64,000 nucleotides of DNA from Fragilaria crotonensis (taxonomy: Eukaryota > Bacillariophyta > Fragilariophyceae > Fragilariales > Fragilariaceae), in contig JAKSYS010000078.1 in assembly GCA_022925895.1 (NCBI GenBank), positions 1 through 64,000 on the forward strand. Reading direction: 5' to 3'. Both the position numbers and the translations under genes were made by a program. The notes beneath the pieces were generated by a model, which saw only the letters and a program-made list of their open reading frames with translations, made no database searches and was not told the origin of the DNA. Each line of letters opens with the position of its first letter. Positions within the stretch are counted from its first letter, which is position 1. This document shows, piece by piece, positions 1 to 11,934 of this stretch.

Positions 1-158
1 GTGACCATGGCACGTGTAGTTGCACGTGTATGCTTATGACGTTCGTGCTTCACATCTTGTCATCTTGTCAAAAAATCGCATTATACAATACATAACGGCG
101 GAAATTGCTATTATTGTGCTGGAGTACTCAGAGTATTGTACCTGTTAATTATGCAACA
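1..158. other. Left flank of copia element, no gene seen
   Basis: No coding region can be supported here. Bases 154-158 (CAACA) are the left copy of the 5-bp target-site duplication of the adjacent LTR element; the matching copy is at 7757-7761. Confidence 0.5.
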
Positions 159-546
159 AGTTGCGGCAGACGGTCTACTGGAACCGGCTACTGTACTGTT
201 GGACTGGCACTGTCCTACAGCCTAGTCGTTCCACGACTACTGTCCTGCTCCAACGACTACTGTCCTGCTCCTTCACACTATCTACTCTGCTGCAACGGCC
301 ATTGCACAGATAGTGTCGTCTCTAACGCCGATTGAGGTTTAGCAATCAAGGTGCTCCGCATCGCTTGAATTGCTACTCCGCGACCGTCTCTAAACGGACA
401 GCGACCCCTGTCTGGAATCATTGCATGAGATCGATCTACCGATTTAGATTATAAGTTTAGGATTTACTATTTGTTAAGACTGAACCAAACAAACCCTCAC
501 CCTAACAGAGTAGACTCGCAGCTTCCGGCTCACGAGTCTCCCAACT
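159..546 (+). repeat. 5' LTR of the copia element
   Basis: This 388-bp direct repeat matches 7373-7756. It starts AGTTGC and ends CCAACT, so the termini are a perfect 5-bp inverted repeat (AGTTG/CAACT) rather than the usual TG...CA. The target duplication abuts these ends exactly, which supports the boundaries. Confidence 0.93.
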
Positions 547-3500
547 GGTTATTTTGCCCAATTTAGACTAACCATCACACGCTTCCTCGCGGCAACTCCT
601 TCCGGGACCTGCCAAGACGAAGAGAGCTCCGCTCCAGTGGGTTAGATCTACCAGATCTCGAAGACAAGGACTGAAACTATACTAGTTTCCAACTAGTACT
701 AGTCGCCTTCAGTTAAGCTTTCCAAGCAAGAACTAAGGTGCTTAAAGTCTAGCTTCCAGCTAGCTATCCACAGTTAAGCTGTCGGATCCACCAAGTCCTT
801 TATCAAGTGCACCTGACAGCTCTTTCGAAGATCTCGCCGAGGACCTTGCACTTGTCACCGCTATCATCGAAACGTTACCTCCGAGTATGTCTTCATCTGA
901 AGCCGGTGCCGCTGACGTGGCTGTCAAGCCAGTCAACCCAATCATGGGAGATGTCATTCTACTTTCTAAAGACTCCTGGTCCGCCTGGACAGGAGGCAAA
1001 CCCAAAGCCGATTGGACCGGTCTCGATCCAAGCGCGCCAACCGAATCCACGTCACCAAACCAGCTCCGTCCGGTCTTTGTCTCCGCGGCACAGAAAGGTT
1101 ACAATCATCGCCGCACTGGGATGACGACTCTCTTCAAGCCCGCCGACGACTTAATCTCCTTCCAAAACTCCGTCTGGAATCATTTGGTTGACACCGGGAT
1201 GGACAGTATCGCGTACATCCCCGATCCGACCGATACTGAAAAGATGACGAACGTCGTTAAGTCACATGCCCGTTACACGGTCCAGTCCGCTCAGCAGTTG
1301 ATTGAAAAAACAGCTCGAGCTTTATGACAAGTACGACAAGACGAATGACAAAGCAGCACGCACGTACCTACTTGCGTCGCTCACACCGTTGCTCAGTAAC
1401 AAGGTCACGGAGAAGCTCGACGAATCAGATCCGTTTCCGATTGTCTGGCTTCAATTCTTGAAGGCCATTCAATCGACCTCTATCGAGAGATTCGAAGACC
1501 TCAAGTTGTCGATCAAGCTACGCCTTCCAAGTCAGTACCCCGGGGAAAACTTGGAACAGCTCGCCGCCCAGTTCAGAAAGATGCTCTCGAACTCACCACC
1601 GCCGGCCAATACGATCACAACTTGACGTTGTCGATGATGAAGATTTTCCTCCTCGCTGGAGGATCGGGCAACGAAGACTTCCGCTTTCCACTCCGTGCGA
1701 CCAAGCAGAAGCTTGAACAAGCTCTCCTTGACATCGGTTTTAAGGAAGACCGCTGCGAATGATCACATGAGTTCACTCAGACTCACGTACAAGGATATTT
1801 GCACTCAGGCCGAGGATACGTACCGTACCCTTTTCGATCGCAAAGAATGGCCACCGGCCAGCACGCTCGTGATTCCAAGGCTCCGCCACCTGCGTTTGGA
1901 AATCTTGCCGTCGAGGTGAATGCTCCCATCACCCGAGCGGAAGTTCTCACTTTGATGCAGAACAAACCCCGTCGGCGGCAGCTAACGAAGAAACCTGGCA
2001 ACTGCAACAAATGCGGGAAGCCAGGACATTGGGCAAACGAGTGCCCTGACAAGCAGCAAAGCTCAATCCTCGTTCCCAACGCAATCAGAGCAATCGTCAG
2101 GCACATGTCAGTGCATCTCGCAAGCCTGGTTGGCGTTCCACGCCACCAGCTGCCGGTGCTCAACTACAAAGAAGACGGACACCCACACGTTCAACTGGTG
2201 TGCTTCTTGCAAAGGTGGACGACCACTCATTCGACAGAAACACACACTGGCGTCTCTCGAAACACCGTTTCCAATGGCACTCCTGCCGCAAGCTCCACCG
2301 CCATGCTCTCTCTTGTCCAAGACCCATCGGTGTGGATCACAGAAACTCAGAGAATGCCAGACATCAGTGATTTGTTGTATGCCTTCTCCATCCTTCCGTT
2401 CTTCTTCAAAGTTGTCTTCCTTCTCGCCATGCTCCCTTTGGTTGGTCCGATCGTCTGGTTCATTGACAGCTTCGTCGTTCCCATCCTCCTTCCGATCTGG
2501 CGATTCGACTACGCGATTGTGCTCCGCACTCTTTCGACAAGCATCCTGCCATTTGTCGATCGCTTTCCGTCGTTTGTCGCCGACAACTACACCGCCTTCA
2601 TCGCTCCGCTCTTCTGGGTTGCAGTAACGAGTTACAGTTGGCGTCAACTTCGCGCTGTCTCTCAGCCCAATCTCGAAGGCCCTGCCGCACACGCGATGTC
2701 TCGCACCGAGTATCGTCGTCATCGACACGAGTTGCTCCGCAACCGTCGTCGTCCTCGTGTCGTTCATCAGAGCATCAAGACGGAGGGTCTTCATCGGAAG
2801 TACCCTCTCAATCTTCGCTCGATGGGTCACTACGTCCGTAAACACCAAGCACCAACGGTCGAGGAACAACGACCGCGACGAAATTCGCAAAATTCAAATT
2901 CGAGTACACGCCTTGGAACGTGAAGTCAGTTTGCTCAGCAAACTGACCTACTACGATCCTACGCTTGAGTCACCTTGGCAACGTCAACAACAAGTTCCCG
3001 ATGTACGTCGTGAGGGAGGAAACCCGGTCAGATATGGTCAATCCGGTAATCGTGTTCGTCCGAACTTACATCCCAACTCTCCGACCGTTAATCGGGCAGC
3101 CGGCCGTCCATTTTATGGACAGCAAACCCGACGTTCACCGGCACCTGTTGTACCTGATCGCCCCGCCTCCCGTCAGCCTCATACTGTCGATGCCAACGAT
3201 GCCTACTACCGTCCTACTGACCCCGAATACGACCGTAACTCGGTGGATGCACACATGGCTCGTATTGGTGCTCCAACTCTTCTCGAACGCGTCGCCTTAT
3301 TGGCACCAAGTCGATTCAGAGCTGCGATGTCACCAGAGTCGACGTTCTCTGTGATTTGGGATTCTGGCGCCAGCGTTACGATTTCCCCTGTGAAGCTTGA
3401 TTTTGTCGGTCCTTTGTCCCGTCCCAGTACCATCACTCAATTGAATGGCATCGCAAAAGGCTTGCGAATCGAAGGAGAAGGAAAAGTTCACTGGTCGTTC

Positions 3501-6500
3501 CACGACTCCACCGGCAAACTTCGAACGCTTGAGCTCCCAGCTTACTACGTCCCAAAGATCAGAGTACGTCTCTTGTCCACTACCAGTCTTCTTCAGACGT
3601 ATTCCGATGAAACGATCAAGGTTGAAGCGCACCGATTGACGATGAGCGGAGTCCCCGACGATCCAAATCGATCACCAATTGTTGCACATGTCAATCCTGA
3701 CAACAACCTGCCGACCTCGCAAGCTTATCGCCAGCCAGCCATTCTTCCTGCCGCAGAATGTCTCAACGCAACCATCTCCGCGGTCAACGAAGCGAATCTC
3801 AACCTCTCGAACCTGAAGAGCTCTCCTTCGTTGGCACTATCGACTCGGTCACATCAGCTTTCGGAAGATTCAGTTTTTGATGCGCTCAGGTGTCTTAACG
3901 AAAAGCAACAACACGCGAAAACTTCATCAAGCGGCATGTTCCTTGACGGAGTTACCAAAGTGTGCTGCCTGCCAGTATGGCAAACAGCATCGTCGACCAG
4001 CGCCTGGACGAGTCAGTACGGCAGTACGTGATCGCGAAGGTGTTCTGAAGGATGGACACTTGGTTCCAGGACAACAAGTTTCGGTCGATCATTTCGTGAG
4101 CAGCACGAAGGGCAGACTCTTCACATCTGCAGGAAGGAGTCTCAACAGTGAGCTGTATTCTGGCGGATGTCTTTTCAATGATCACGCCTCTGGCTTCGTT
4201 CACATCGAGTTCCAAACTCATTTGAACACGCACGAAACTCTGATGGCCAAAGAAAACTTCGAACTCATGTGCCGTGACCATGGCGTTATCCCGCAATCGT
4301 ATCTATCAGACAACGCAAAGTGTTTCACTACGAAGGCTTTTACTGAAAGGTTAAGTCTATTTGAGCAGATTGTGCGATTTGCTGGTGTCGGTGCTCACCA
4401 CCACAATGGAAACGCCGAGGCAGAAGCATCAAACCATCATGTCCATTGCTCGGACCATGATGCTACACTCGGCCATTCACTGGCCCGACTGTCGGCCAAT
4501 GGCCGACGCATGCTGCCTTGCCACAATGACATGCCATAACTTCCACAATCACTGCCAATCAAGTCTCTGGCCTCCCCAGTCGACGTGTTCACAAAATCCA
4601 GATGGCAACAACATAAGTTTCATGATCTTCACGTTTGGGGCTGTCCGGTTTATGTCTTGGACAAGTCGATTGCTGATGGAAAGAAGCTTCCGCGTTGGAA
4701 ACCTCGCAGCACTCGCTGCGTGAACATGGGATTGTCAAGCAAACACGCAAGCACCGTTCCGATCGTTCTCAATCCATCGACGGGCTACATCACTCCGCAA
4801 TTCCATATCGTTTTTGATGATTGGTTCTCAACCATCACCTCATCGCTTGAAAGTCTTCCTGACTTCAATTCCCGCGCATGGGCACAACTCTTCGGCGAAT
4901 CCTACTTCCAGTATCCATTCGACGATGAGGACGAAACAGAAATGTCGATCAATGATGACCCAACATCCGATGCCATCGTCGCCAACACACTTCGCAACAT
5001 GGACTCAGTTGCGACTGCAATGGATACGTCATCTCCGCCGACTCCATTCCCTGTTTCGCCGCCACCAACAACTCAGTTTCCAACTACGCCATCTCTCCTT
5101 GACAGCTCTACGCCTCCGCGCCCGATCTCGTCAACGAGGGAGACAGTACATCAACAGCACGACGTCGTCGACAATTCCATTGTTGTTCCGACTTCGACGC
5201 CTGTTGCAACGGTTGACTCGATTGTTCGCGCCCCCACCATTCCCATTACTCCCCAACACCTCCCGTTCTCGGACCTCGAAACTCCTCGCGCGCCGACTCC
5301 TTTGCCTACGCCTACGCGTCCACCATCTCCGTCTCCGACCCGGATGTCTCCAATGAGGGAGACAACATCGACGAATGATACGTCGTCAGCAAAGGAACCA
5401 CCATCCGCTCCCGTTCGCTCATCTGTTCCAAGCCCAGCACCAGTCGTTCGTCATTCGCCTCGCCGTTCCACTCGCCAGCGCAATGCACCTTCTCGACTCG
5501 GATACGATGGAAATCAAGGTGCCGGATACTTTGTCGAACCCAGCGCTTGGATCTTTCAAGAATGTGGTTTTCTTGGTCCCCCGCTCGCTCTCAAAGCCTC
5601 TCTCTCCGATCCCGACACTCTGACGTACGATGAAGCGATGTCAGATGAACCGAATCTCTCGAAGTGGATGGCAGCCGCTGCGAAAGAGATTGCCAGTTTG
5701 GAGAAGAACAAGACGTGGATTGAAACGGAAATATCAAACGCCAAGTCTCGAATTTTACCAGGCACTTGGGTTTTCAAACGTAAACGGACACCCGACGGTG
5801 TGATAAGCAAGTACAAGGCACGGTACTGCGTACGAGGTGACTTGGAAGAAGGTGAACCTGAAACCTTCGCACCCGTGGTCGCGTGGAGCTCCGTTCGCCT
5901 GTTTACAATCCTTGCTCTGACGCTCAATTGGGACACAAGTTCTATTGACTTTAGCAACGCATTTGTCCAGGCTAAGTTGGAAACGCCTGTTTGGATTCAT
6001 CTACCTCGCGGATTCCAATCTCCACGTGGAAAGTCTACGTGCCTACAACTTGTCAAAAGCTTGTATGGTTTATCTGTCGCTCCGCGACTTTGGTTTGAAC
6101 ATGTTCTCGGGCGTTCACCGATCAAGGCTTCAAACAGAGCACCTTGGATCCATGCTTCTTGTTCAAGGACACCATCATGGTCGTCCTCTATGTCGATGAC
6201 GTCGGAATTGCGTACGCGAACGAGTCCGATTTGAATAAACTGCTCGACGGTCTCGAACGACGTGGACTACAGTTCACAAAGGAGGGCACGTTTACGGATT
6301 TCCTTGGCATTAAATTTGTCAAGGATGCTACGAATAACACCGTCACGCTCACTCAGAAAGGACTGATCCAGCGAATCATCGACGCCACAGGAATGTCTGA
6401 CTGCAACCCAAATTGGACGCCAGCTATTCAACTCCCACTCGGCATCGATCCTGATGGTGAACCGTACAATGAATCCTGGAGCTATCCTTCCATCGTTGGA

Positions 6501-7372
6501 ATGCTCCTCTATCTCTCTACGAATACTCGACCTGACATTGCCTTCGCCGTCAGTCAAGTTGCACGTTTCAACCACAGCCCAAAGAAGAGTCATGCCACTG
6601 CCATCAAGACCATCGTCCGATACTTGCATCGCACTGCCGACAAAGGCACTATCGTTCGTCCCACTGGCGACCTTTCCATCGATTGCTACGTTGATGCCGA
6701 CTTCGCCGGCTTGCATGGTCGCGACCCCGACTATGAGCCCTCAAGCGCCAAGTCCAGAACTGGATACATCATAACGCTTGGCGGATGTCCAATTCTTTGG
6801 AAATCGAAGCTTCAAACCGAAATCTCTTTGTCGACTCTCGAATCGGAATACTCAGCTCTCAGCGCCAGCATGAGAACTCCTTCCACCCGATCGCTCCTCA
6901 GTGAAGTGATCGCTGCGCTCCGACTTCCACCACAGTTCAAGTCGACGATTCGATGTCGTGTCTTTGAAGACAACAACGGCGCTCTTCTTCTTGCAACCAA
7001 GCAACGAATCACCAACAGAACGAAGTACTTCCTTGTCAAATGGCACTTCTTCTGGAGTCATGTCACCAACGGAGACGTCAGTATTCTGAAGGTCGACACG
7101 AAAGAACAGTGGGCTGATTATCTCACTAAAGGTCTCAACCGTGAGACTTTCGAGCACATACGCAAGCTCGTGCAAGGATGGTAACCTTGCCTTGAACAGC
7201 TCCGCTGTTCAAATCTGTGAATGACAACATCACCTCTCTCTCAAACGGCTAACTAGATTGAAATGGATGCCGATGTGACGAGAAAATGAAAAGTGATGCA
7301 ATTGTGAGTCATGCGCCGCATAAGTGCGTGTGACTGGTATACCGTACCTACGTCTCAAGCAATGAGAGGGAG

Positions 7373-7756
7373 AGTTGCGGCAGACGGTCTACTGGAACCG
7401 GCTACTGTACTGTTGGACTGGCACTGTCCTACAGCCTAGTCGTTCCACGACTACTGTCCTGCTCCAACGACTACTGTCCTGCTCCTTCACACTATCTACT
7501 CTGCTGCAACGGCCATTGCACAGATAGTGTCGTCTCTAACGCCGATTGAGGTTTAGCAATCAAGGTGCTCCGCATCGCTTGAATTGCTACTCGCGACCGT
7601 CTCTAAACGGACAGCGACCCCTGTCTGGAATCATTGCATGAGATCGATCTACCGATTTAGATTATAAGTTTAGGATTTACTATTTGTTAAGACTGAACCA
7701 AACAAACCCTCACCCTAACAGAGTAGACTCGCAGCTTCCGGCTGAGTCTCCCAACT
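7373..7756 (+). repeat. 3' LTR of the copia element
   Basis: This 384-bp direct repeat of 159-546 differs by a 1-bp and a 3-bp indel. It is preceded by a polypurine tract and followed directly by the CAACA target duplication at 7757-7761. Confidence 0.93.
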
Positions 7757-7757
7757 C

Positions 7758-7858
7758 AACACCTGTTATGTTTAAAAAACCTGTTTTCTACGTAGAAAAC
7801 AAGTGTTATTAGAAAGAAAACAGGTGTTTTAAAAGTTGTGGCAAAAATAACAGGTGGA
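7758..7858. mobile_element. Small palindromic MITE-like repeat
   Basis: An A/T-rich stretch of about 100 bp has inverted ends (CACCTGTTAT at both ends, read inward) and an internal palindrome around CTACGTAG. CCTGTT-type motifs recur several times inside it. It has no coding capacity. The copia element lies at its left edge, and a CCTGTTA motif also sits just left of the copia insertion, so copia may have landed in or beside this repeat. Confidence 0.5.
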
Positions 7859-8156
7859 ACAGCAATTTCCCCTACTCCTTTATATGATACGCTACCGTAG
7901 GTGTGAGAGTACAGTAGTCAGTTGTGCTTGTACTGCAATGAACTGGGAGTACAGTCATACCAATAAAATGTAAAAATGTACTCCTAGTACAGTAGACCTT
8001 TCCCGCTGTGTGCATCACCATCCAGAATCATCCTTGGCATTCATCACACAAATGGATAACAGAGAATATCGTAGACCCACCCTTTGGCCTCTTCTCAAAC
8101 GACCCATCAACAGTCGATATTGAAACGCTTAATATTCTACATACAACAACTATTAC

Positions 8157-10499
8157 ATGTCCGATGTTATTGAACTATCGATCGCAGAGACGAATGAACT
8201 TCGTGCCAAGTTGGGACTCAAACCATTAAAGTTGTCATCAACGCAGTCGCAGTCGCAGTCAGTAGAACACAATGAGATGAGAGTAATTCTCACAACATGG
8301 AAGCCTCAACACCACAGAACGGCACAATTTCCTCTCCATTATCATCTTCCCAGAAGGATTCATCAGTCTCACTCTCGGTACAAGAACCAACAAGCTTCGT
8401 GTTTCGTTGGGTCTTAAACCCTTGAACACCAACAAGGGGCTGTTCATCTTCCAGCGGATAATGAGGGCCAAAAAGGTGGAAGAACGAATTGAAAAAGAAA
8501 GACTCAAACGACAAGTCCAACAGGATCGCTTCGTCGTTTGGAACACAAACGTTGGGAGACGTGACGACGACCAAGGACACGTCCGGGAGTGCTGTTCTAT
8601 CGTGGGCATCAAGATGCGCACCGGTAGTGGTGTTGATGACAACGCTGTTGCAATTTCAGGCAAGAATAAAAAGCCCAAAAAGGCAAAGAAAGTCAAGCCC
8701 ACTAAGGAGTGTCACAAACGTATGATGAAGCCCATCTGGAAGGCATTAATGTTGGACATGCCATCAGACTTCGAAGCTGGTTCAACGACGATACTAACTC
8801 TTGCCGATGCTCCTCTTCTTGTGAGAGCAAATGATAGTAGAAAGGTTATTGGATTGAACGACGATCCTGAAACTGCGCGACTGGAGAATGTGCAATTGGC
8901 GGATGATCAAGCGCAACAACATCGTTTGCGTCAGAAACGACAGGTCGAAATGGGTATGGGCCGGGCTGGTGGATATGCAGGATACGATGATGATGAATTC
9001 GAAGAACTGGGTGGTGTCCAGGCTCCGATGCGGTTGGAACGAGGGACTGCCCCAATGGCCGGAAACATCGACAACGAACAAACCAAGCGTCGTGGCTTTA
9101 AGCTCGGCCAGGCGATGGTGCAAGAGGAAGACAGTGCTTCAACTGGCCTGTTTGCCCACGAGAAGGGAAAAGCCATTTCATTGGAGCATTCTGTTGCTAG
9201 TGTTGTCGCTTCTGATTTCATGACCGCTGAGGAATATGCAGCTAGTCTTCCCAACAAGAAGAAGAAGGAGATGAAGTTCAAGAAAAAGAAAACAAAGAAG
9301 GACAAGAAAACAAGCGGACGGTTGAGATAGACGACGATGATGACGAAGACTTGGAACGAGCGCAACCAATGGGTAGCATTTTGGATGAATTGGAGCAGAC
9401 TGCGATTAAATCCAACAAGAAACGAAAACGTCGTGACGATGGCAATGGCGACGACAACAACGACGAAGAGACAGATTCACATTTGCTCCATGCAGACGAT
9501 ATTGCGGATGCCGCCAAACGTCGCGCACGGTTTGACGAAATCATGGAGAAAGGTAATGTGCAATCAGAGGCGGCCTTCAAGCCGCTAATCAAGGAGGAGA
9601 CCAAGGCTGCCAATACTCTTGATGACGAAGTAGAACCTGACGACAACTTTTTGAATGAGGCCTTGGCCAAGGCGCGTCGTTTGCGCAAATTGCGAGAACT
9701 GTCCACTCCTAGAGTGCGGATGCTGTTGCGCAGGCGGTTCTGGACAGCAATGCAGCTTCAAATAATTCAGAGGCGCCGACGAATGAGAGTGGCATCGACT
9801 TTACAGTCGACGAGACGCTCGAGTTCACAAGAGTGCTGAGAGCACGCGAGGATCTGGACGAGCGAAGAAGGACAAAGAAACAGGCAAAGAGCGGACAGGT
9901 GATTATTGATAGTAGTCAAGGGGTTGATGAGAAGGCGGACCATGTGATGGAAGACACCGAGGGTGCTGACATGTCCGAATTGGCCAAACAGATTAAAGAG
10001 GACGAGCAAGAGCCTATTGGAATCGGTATAGATGGAACTGCGACAACATCAACGGTTGGGAGGTATGGCTGGTGTTCTTGCCATGCTCCGACACACGGGT
10101 GAGATTAGTGGAAGAAATGCCGGTAGGGAAGAGTTGAGAGGCCGTGCCAAGGACGAACGAACATATGAAGATTATGCACCGCTCAATTTGAAGGAGGTTG
10201 TTCGCATTGGAAAAGGTGCTACAGACAAAGACCGAGAACTGGCGTCGCGCGAAATCAAGTTGGATTATCGTGACGAACACGGACGCTTGCTGACACGAAA
10301 GGAAGCCTATCGCAACTTGTGTTATCAATTCCACGGCCATGGAAGCTCGGCGAAGAATGAAGAACGCCGATTGCGTCAAATTGAGAGGGAGCAATCAGGC
10401 ACGGCTCGCATCGCGGCAGGCATCAGGCGCAGGTTCCCTCGGTGCACTGAAGGCGACTCAAAAGGCAACAGGAAAGGCATTTGTTGTTCATAAAATTTA
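8157..10499 (+). pseudogene. SART1: SART1/SNU66 tri-snRNP protein gene copy, frameshifted
   Basis: SART1 (yeast Snu66) is a U4/U6.U5 tri-snRNP protein required for spliceosome activation in the nucleus. Family blocks appear in the right order. The N-terminal ELSIAETNELRAKLGLKPL is at 8157-8240. The GSTTILTLAD block is near 8780, a MTAEEYAASLPNKKKKEMKF block near 9220, and the acidic/basic central region is at 9340-9700. The C-terminal KEAYRNLCYQFHGHG block is near 10300, and an ending in ...KAFVVHKI stops at 10499. The reading frame changes at least six times: roughly 8260-8400, 8530, 8730, 9320, 9710 and 10070. Most junctions lack plausible introns. Other host genes in the window are clean, so this is better read as a decayed duplicate than as sequencing noise. 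A related fragment lies at 21575-21830. Confidence 0.8.
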
Positions 10500-10708
10500 A
10501 GGTTATGACTATGGTTGCGCCGTCGCTGTATATGTCAAGAATTGAGCGACGGCCAGTCTTGCGCCACATTGATCATAGAGCATGTCTCGCTGATCGCAGG
10601 TGGCGTCAATTGCAAATTGGGGAAGTGCACTACCGCTGGTTGCACTGGTGGTGGGAAGAAAATAGAACGGTAACACACAAGTAGTAAGCATCCAGTCAGC
10701 CGATACGT
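10500..10708. other. Spacer between two duplicated gene copies, no gene seen
   Basis: Short open frames here show no family resemblance. The stretch separates the SART1 copy from the deleted L2HGDH copy. Confidence 0.4.
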
Positions 10709-11460
10709 AGCTGTGTCAAGTTTGTTGAAAAATCACCGAGCCACTTGTCAAGATCGCTCCGCAATATAGTTTGCTATACACATACTCGCGGTCAAACCTG
10801 GACTTTCGATGCCAAACAAATGAAACAAACCAGGAACGCCATTCCACAGCGTCGAAAGGGAATGCTGTGAGAGTGACACAATTCGTATAACATTTTCTTA
10901 CCCTCGACACAAAACTAAGCCTTTCGTGATGAGGTTGGATAGTAGATACCGGCATGAATGACCTCGGAGTTCCGAGAGGATGTTTCTATGATAATGGACA
11001 TTGTGAAGGAATCGAATTAGGCGGTGATATTGACAATAGCGAGTATTCTCATTCATTTGATTCACATCACACATCAGCATGGCAGAGTGCACCAACAGCT
11101 GCCCATCACGCAACACACTCACCGGACCCTATCGTCGACGCACGTTCCACAATAATCACCTCCTTTCCTTTGAGTGCCAATGCTCGTGCCACAGCTAAAC
11201 CAATGACACCAGCTCCGATTACAACAGCTTCCACGCGATTAGTCGCTGAATGATTCGTCCGACGACACATCATTGTTGTATCGGTTTGATTTGTGTTCCC
11301 TCCCAATGTGTTAATCAGTGGGTTGAATGCCACAATTGTTGCTTGTTGTTCCTCACGACCTGTGCGGATGCTGGCCGCGTTGTCGTTTGTCAAGGTTCAT
11401 TGTTGATAGTGAGGCACGTCGCCTGCATCTGTCCATTTGAGTGAAGGCGTGTCCTTTCTC
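10709..11460 (-). pseudogene. Internally deleted copy of L-2-hydroxyglutarate dehydrogenase
   Basis: This is a second copy of the gene at 37781-39106. It keeps the first exon with the FAD-binding [20 protein letters not shown] segment (about 11140-11240), the intron and the start of exon 2. At about 10841 it jumps directly to the 3' end of the gene. The missing block corresponds to about 37876-38673 of the full copy, roughly 800 bp, so most of the catalytic domain is gone. Homology continues beyond both gene ends (left to about 10709, right to about 11460), so a genomic segment was duplicated rather than a processed mRNA. The preserved intron confirms DNA-level duplication. The upstream frame here is open further (Met at 11393) than in the full copy. 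Confidence 0.88.
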
Positions 11461-11934
11461 AATTGCTCCCGTCTGCTGCTGTGGAAACAACGTCTCCACT
11501 TCGTTCTCAACAACCACAACAGTAGTAGTATTGTCTTCTTGCATATTGCCTTCCTCTTCAGCAACTTGTTGTTCCAACAATGCACTTTTCTGTCGCTTTC
11601 ATTGTGGCTCCTCCCTGCCGCTCTCCATTTCAAGTATCGGTCGTTGCAAACTAGTGACACCACGCCGATCAGAAAGCAACCGAGTCAACACACAGTCCTG
11701 TTCCCACGACGTAGAATTACCATTAGAGGGTGTTGATGGGACCGCGTCAAGACTTGAAGTCACCCAGAAAAAGTGCCTCCGCTCCTGAATTTGAAAGGAA
11801 TGTCGGAATACATTGATGTTCAGTCCAGTTGGAATTTCGAATTTGTTGGGCAGCAAGCTTGTTAGAGGTAGGGCCTTGTTCATTGCTCTTATCATTGATG
11901 CATAACTGAACTTGATATCATCTCCAACATTCGT
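11461..11934. other. Unassigned stretch
   Basis: An open frame of 98 codons on the minus strand (11599-11895) has no recognisable motif. Nothing else can be supported. Confidence 0.3.

Larger units (their letters stand above)
159..7756 (+). mobile_element. Ty1/copia LTR retrotransposon (fossil, young, broken)
   Basis: This is a complete-length copia-type LTR retrotransposon bounded by two near-identical LTRs and a 5-bp target duplication (CAACA). Parts in order: gag region at about 890-2100 with a CCHC zinc knuckle (CNKCGKPGHWANEC) near 2000; a strongly hydrophobic stretch at about 2360-2560; an aspartic protease near 3355 (WDSGAS); integrase at about 3900-4740; reverse transcriptase at about 5640-6400 with the YVDDV motif near 6195; and RNase H at about 6680-7150. 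The protease-integrase-RT-RNase H order is the copia order. A polypurine tract (GAGAGGGAG, 7364-7372) precedes the 3' LTR. The coding region is broken in about six places, so this copy looks inactive. The LTRs differ only by two small indels, so insertion was recent. The primer-binding site was not recognised. Confidence 0.93.

Noticed and set aside
2108-2890. 260-codon minus-strand frame in the copia element
   Set aside because: Shadow of the element's sense coding region; no recognisable protein.
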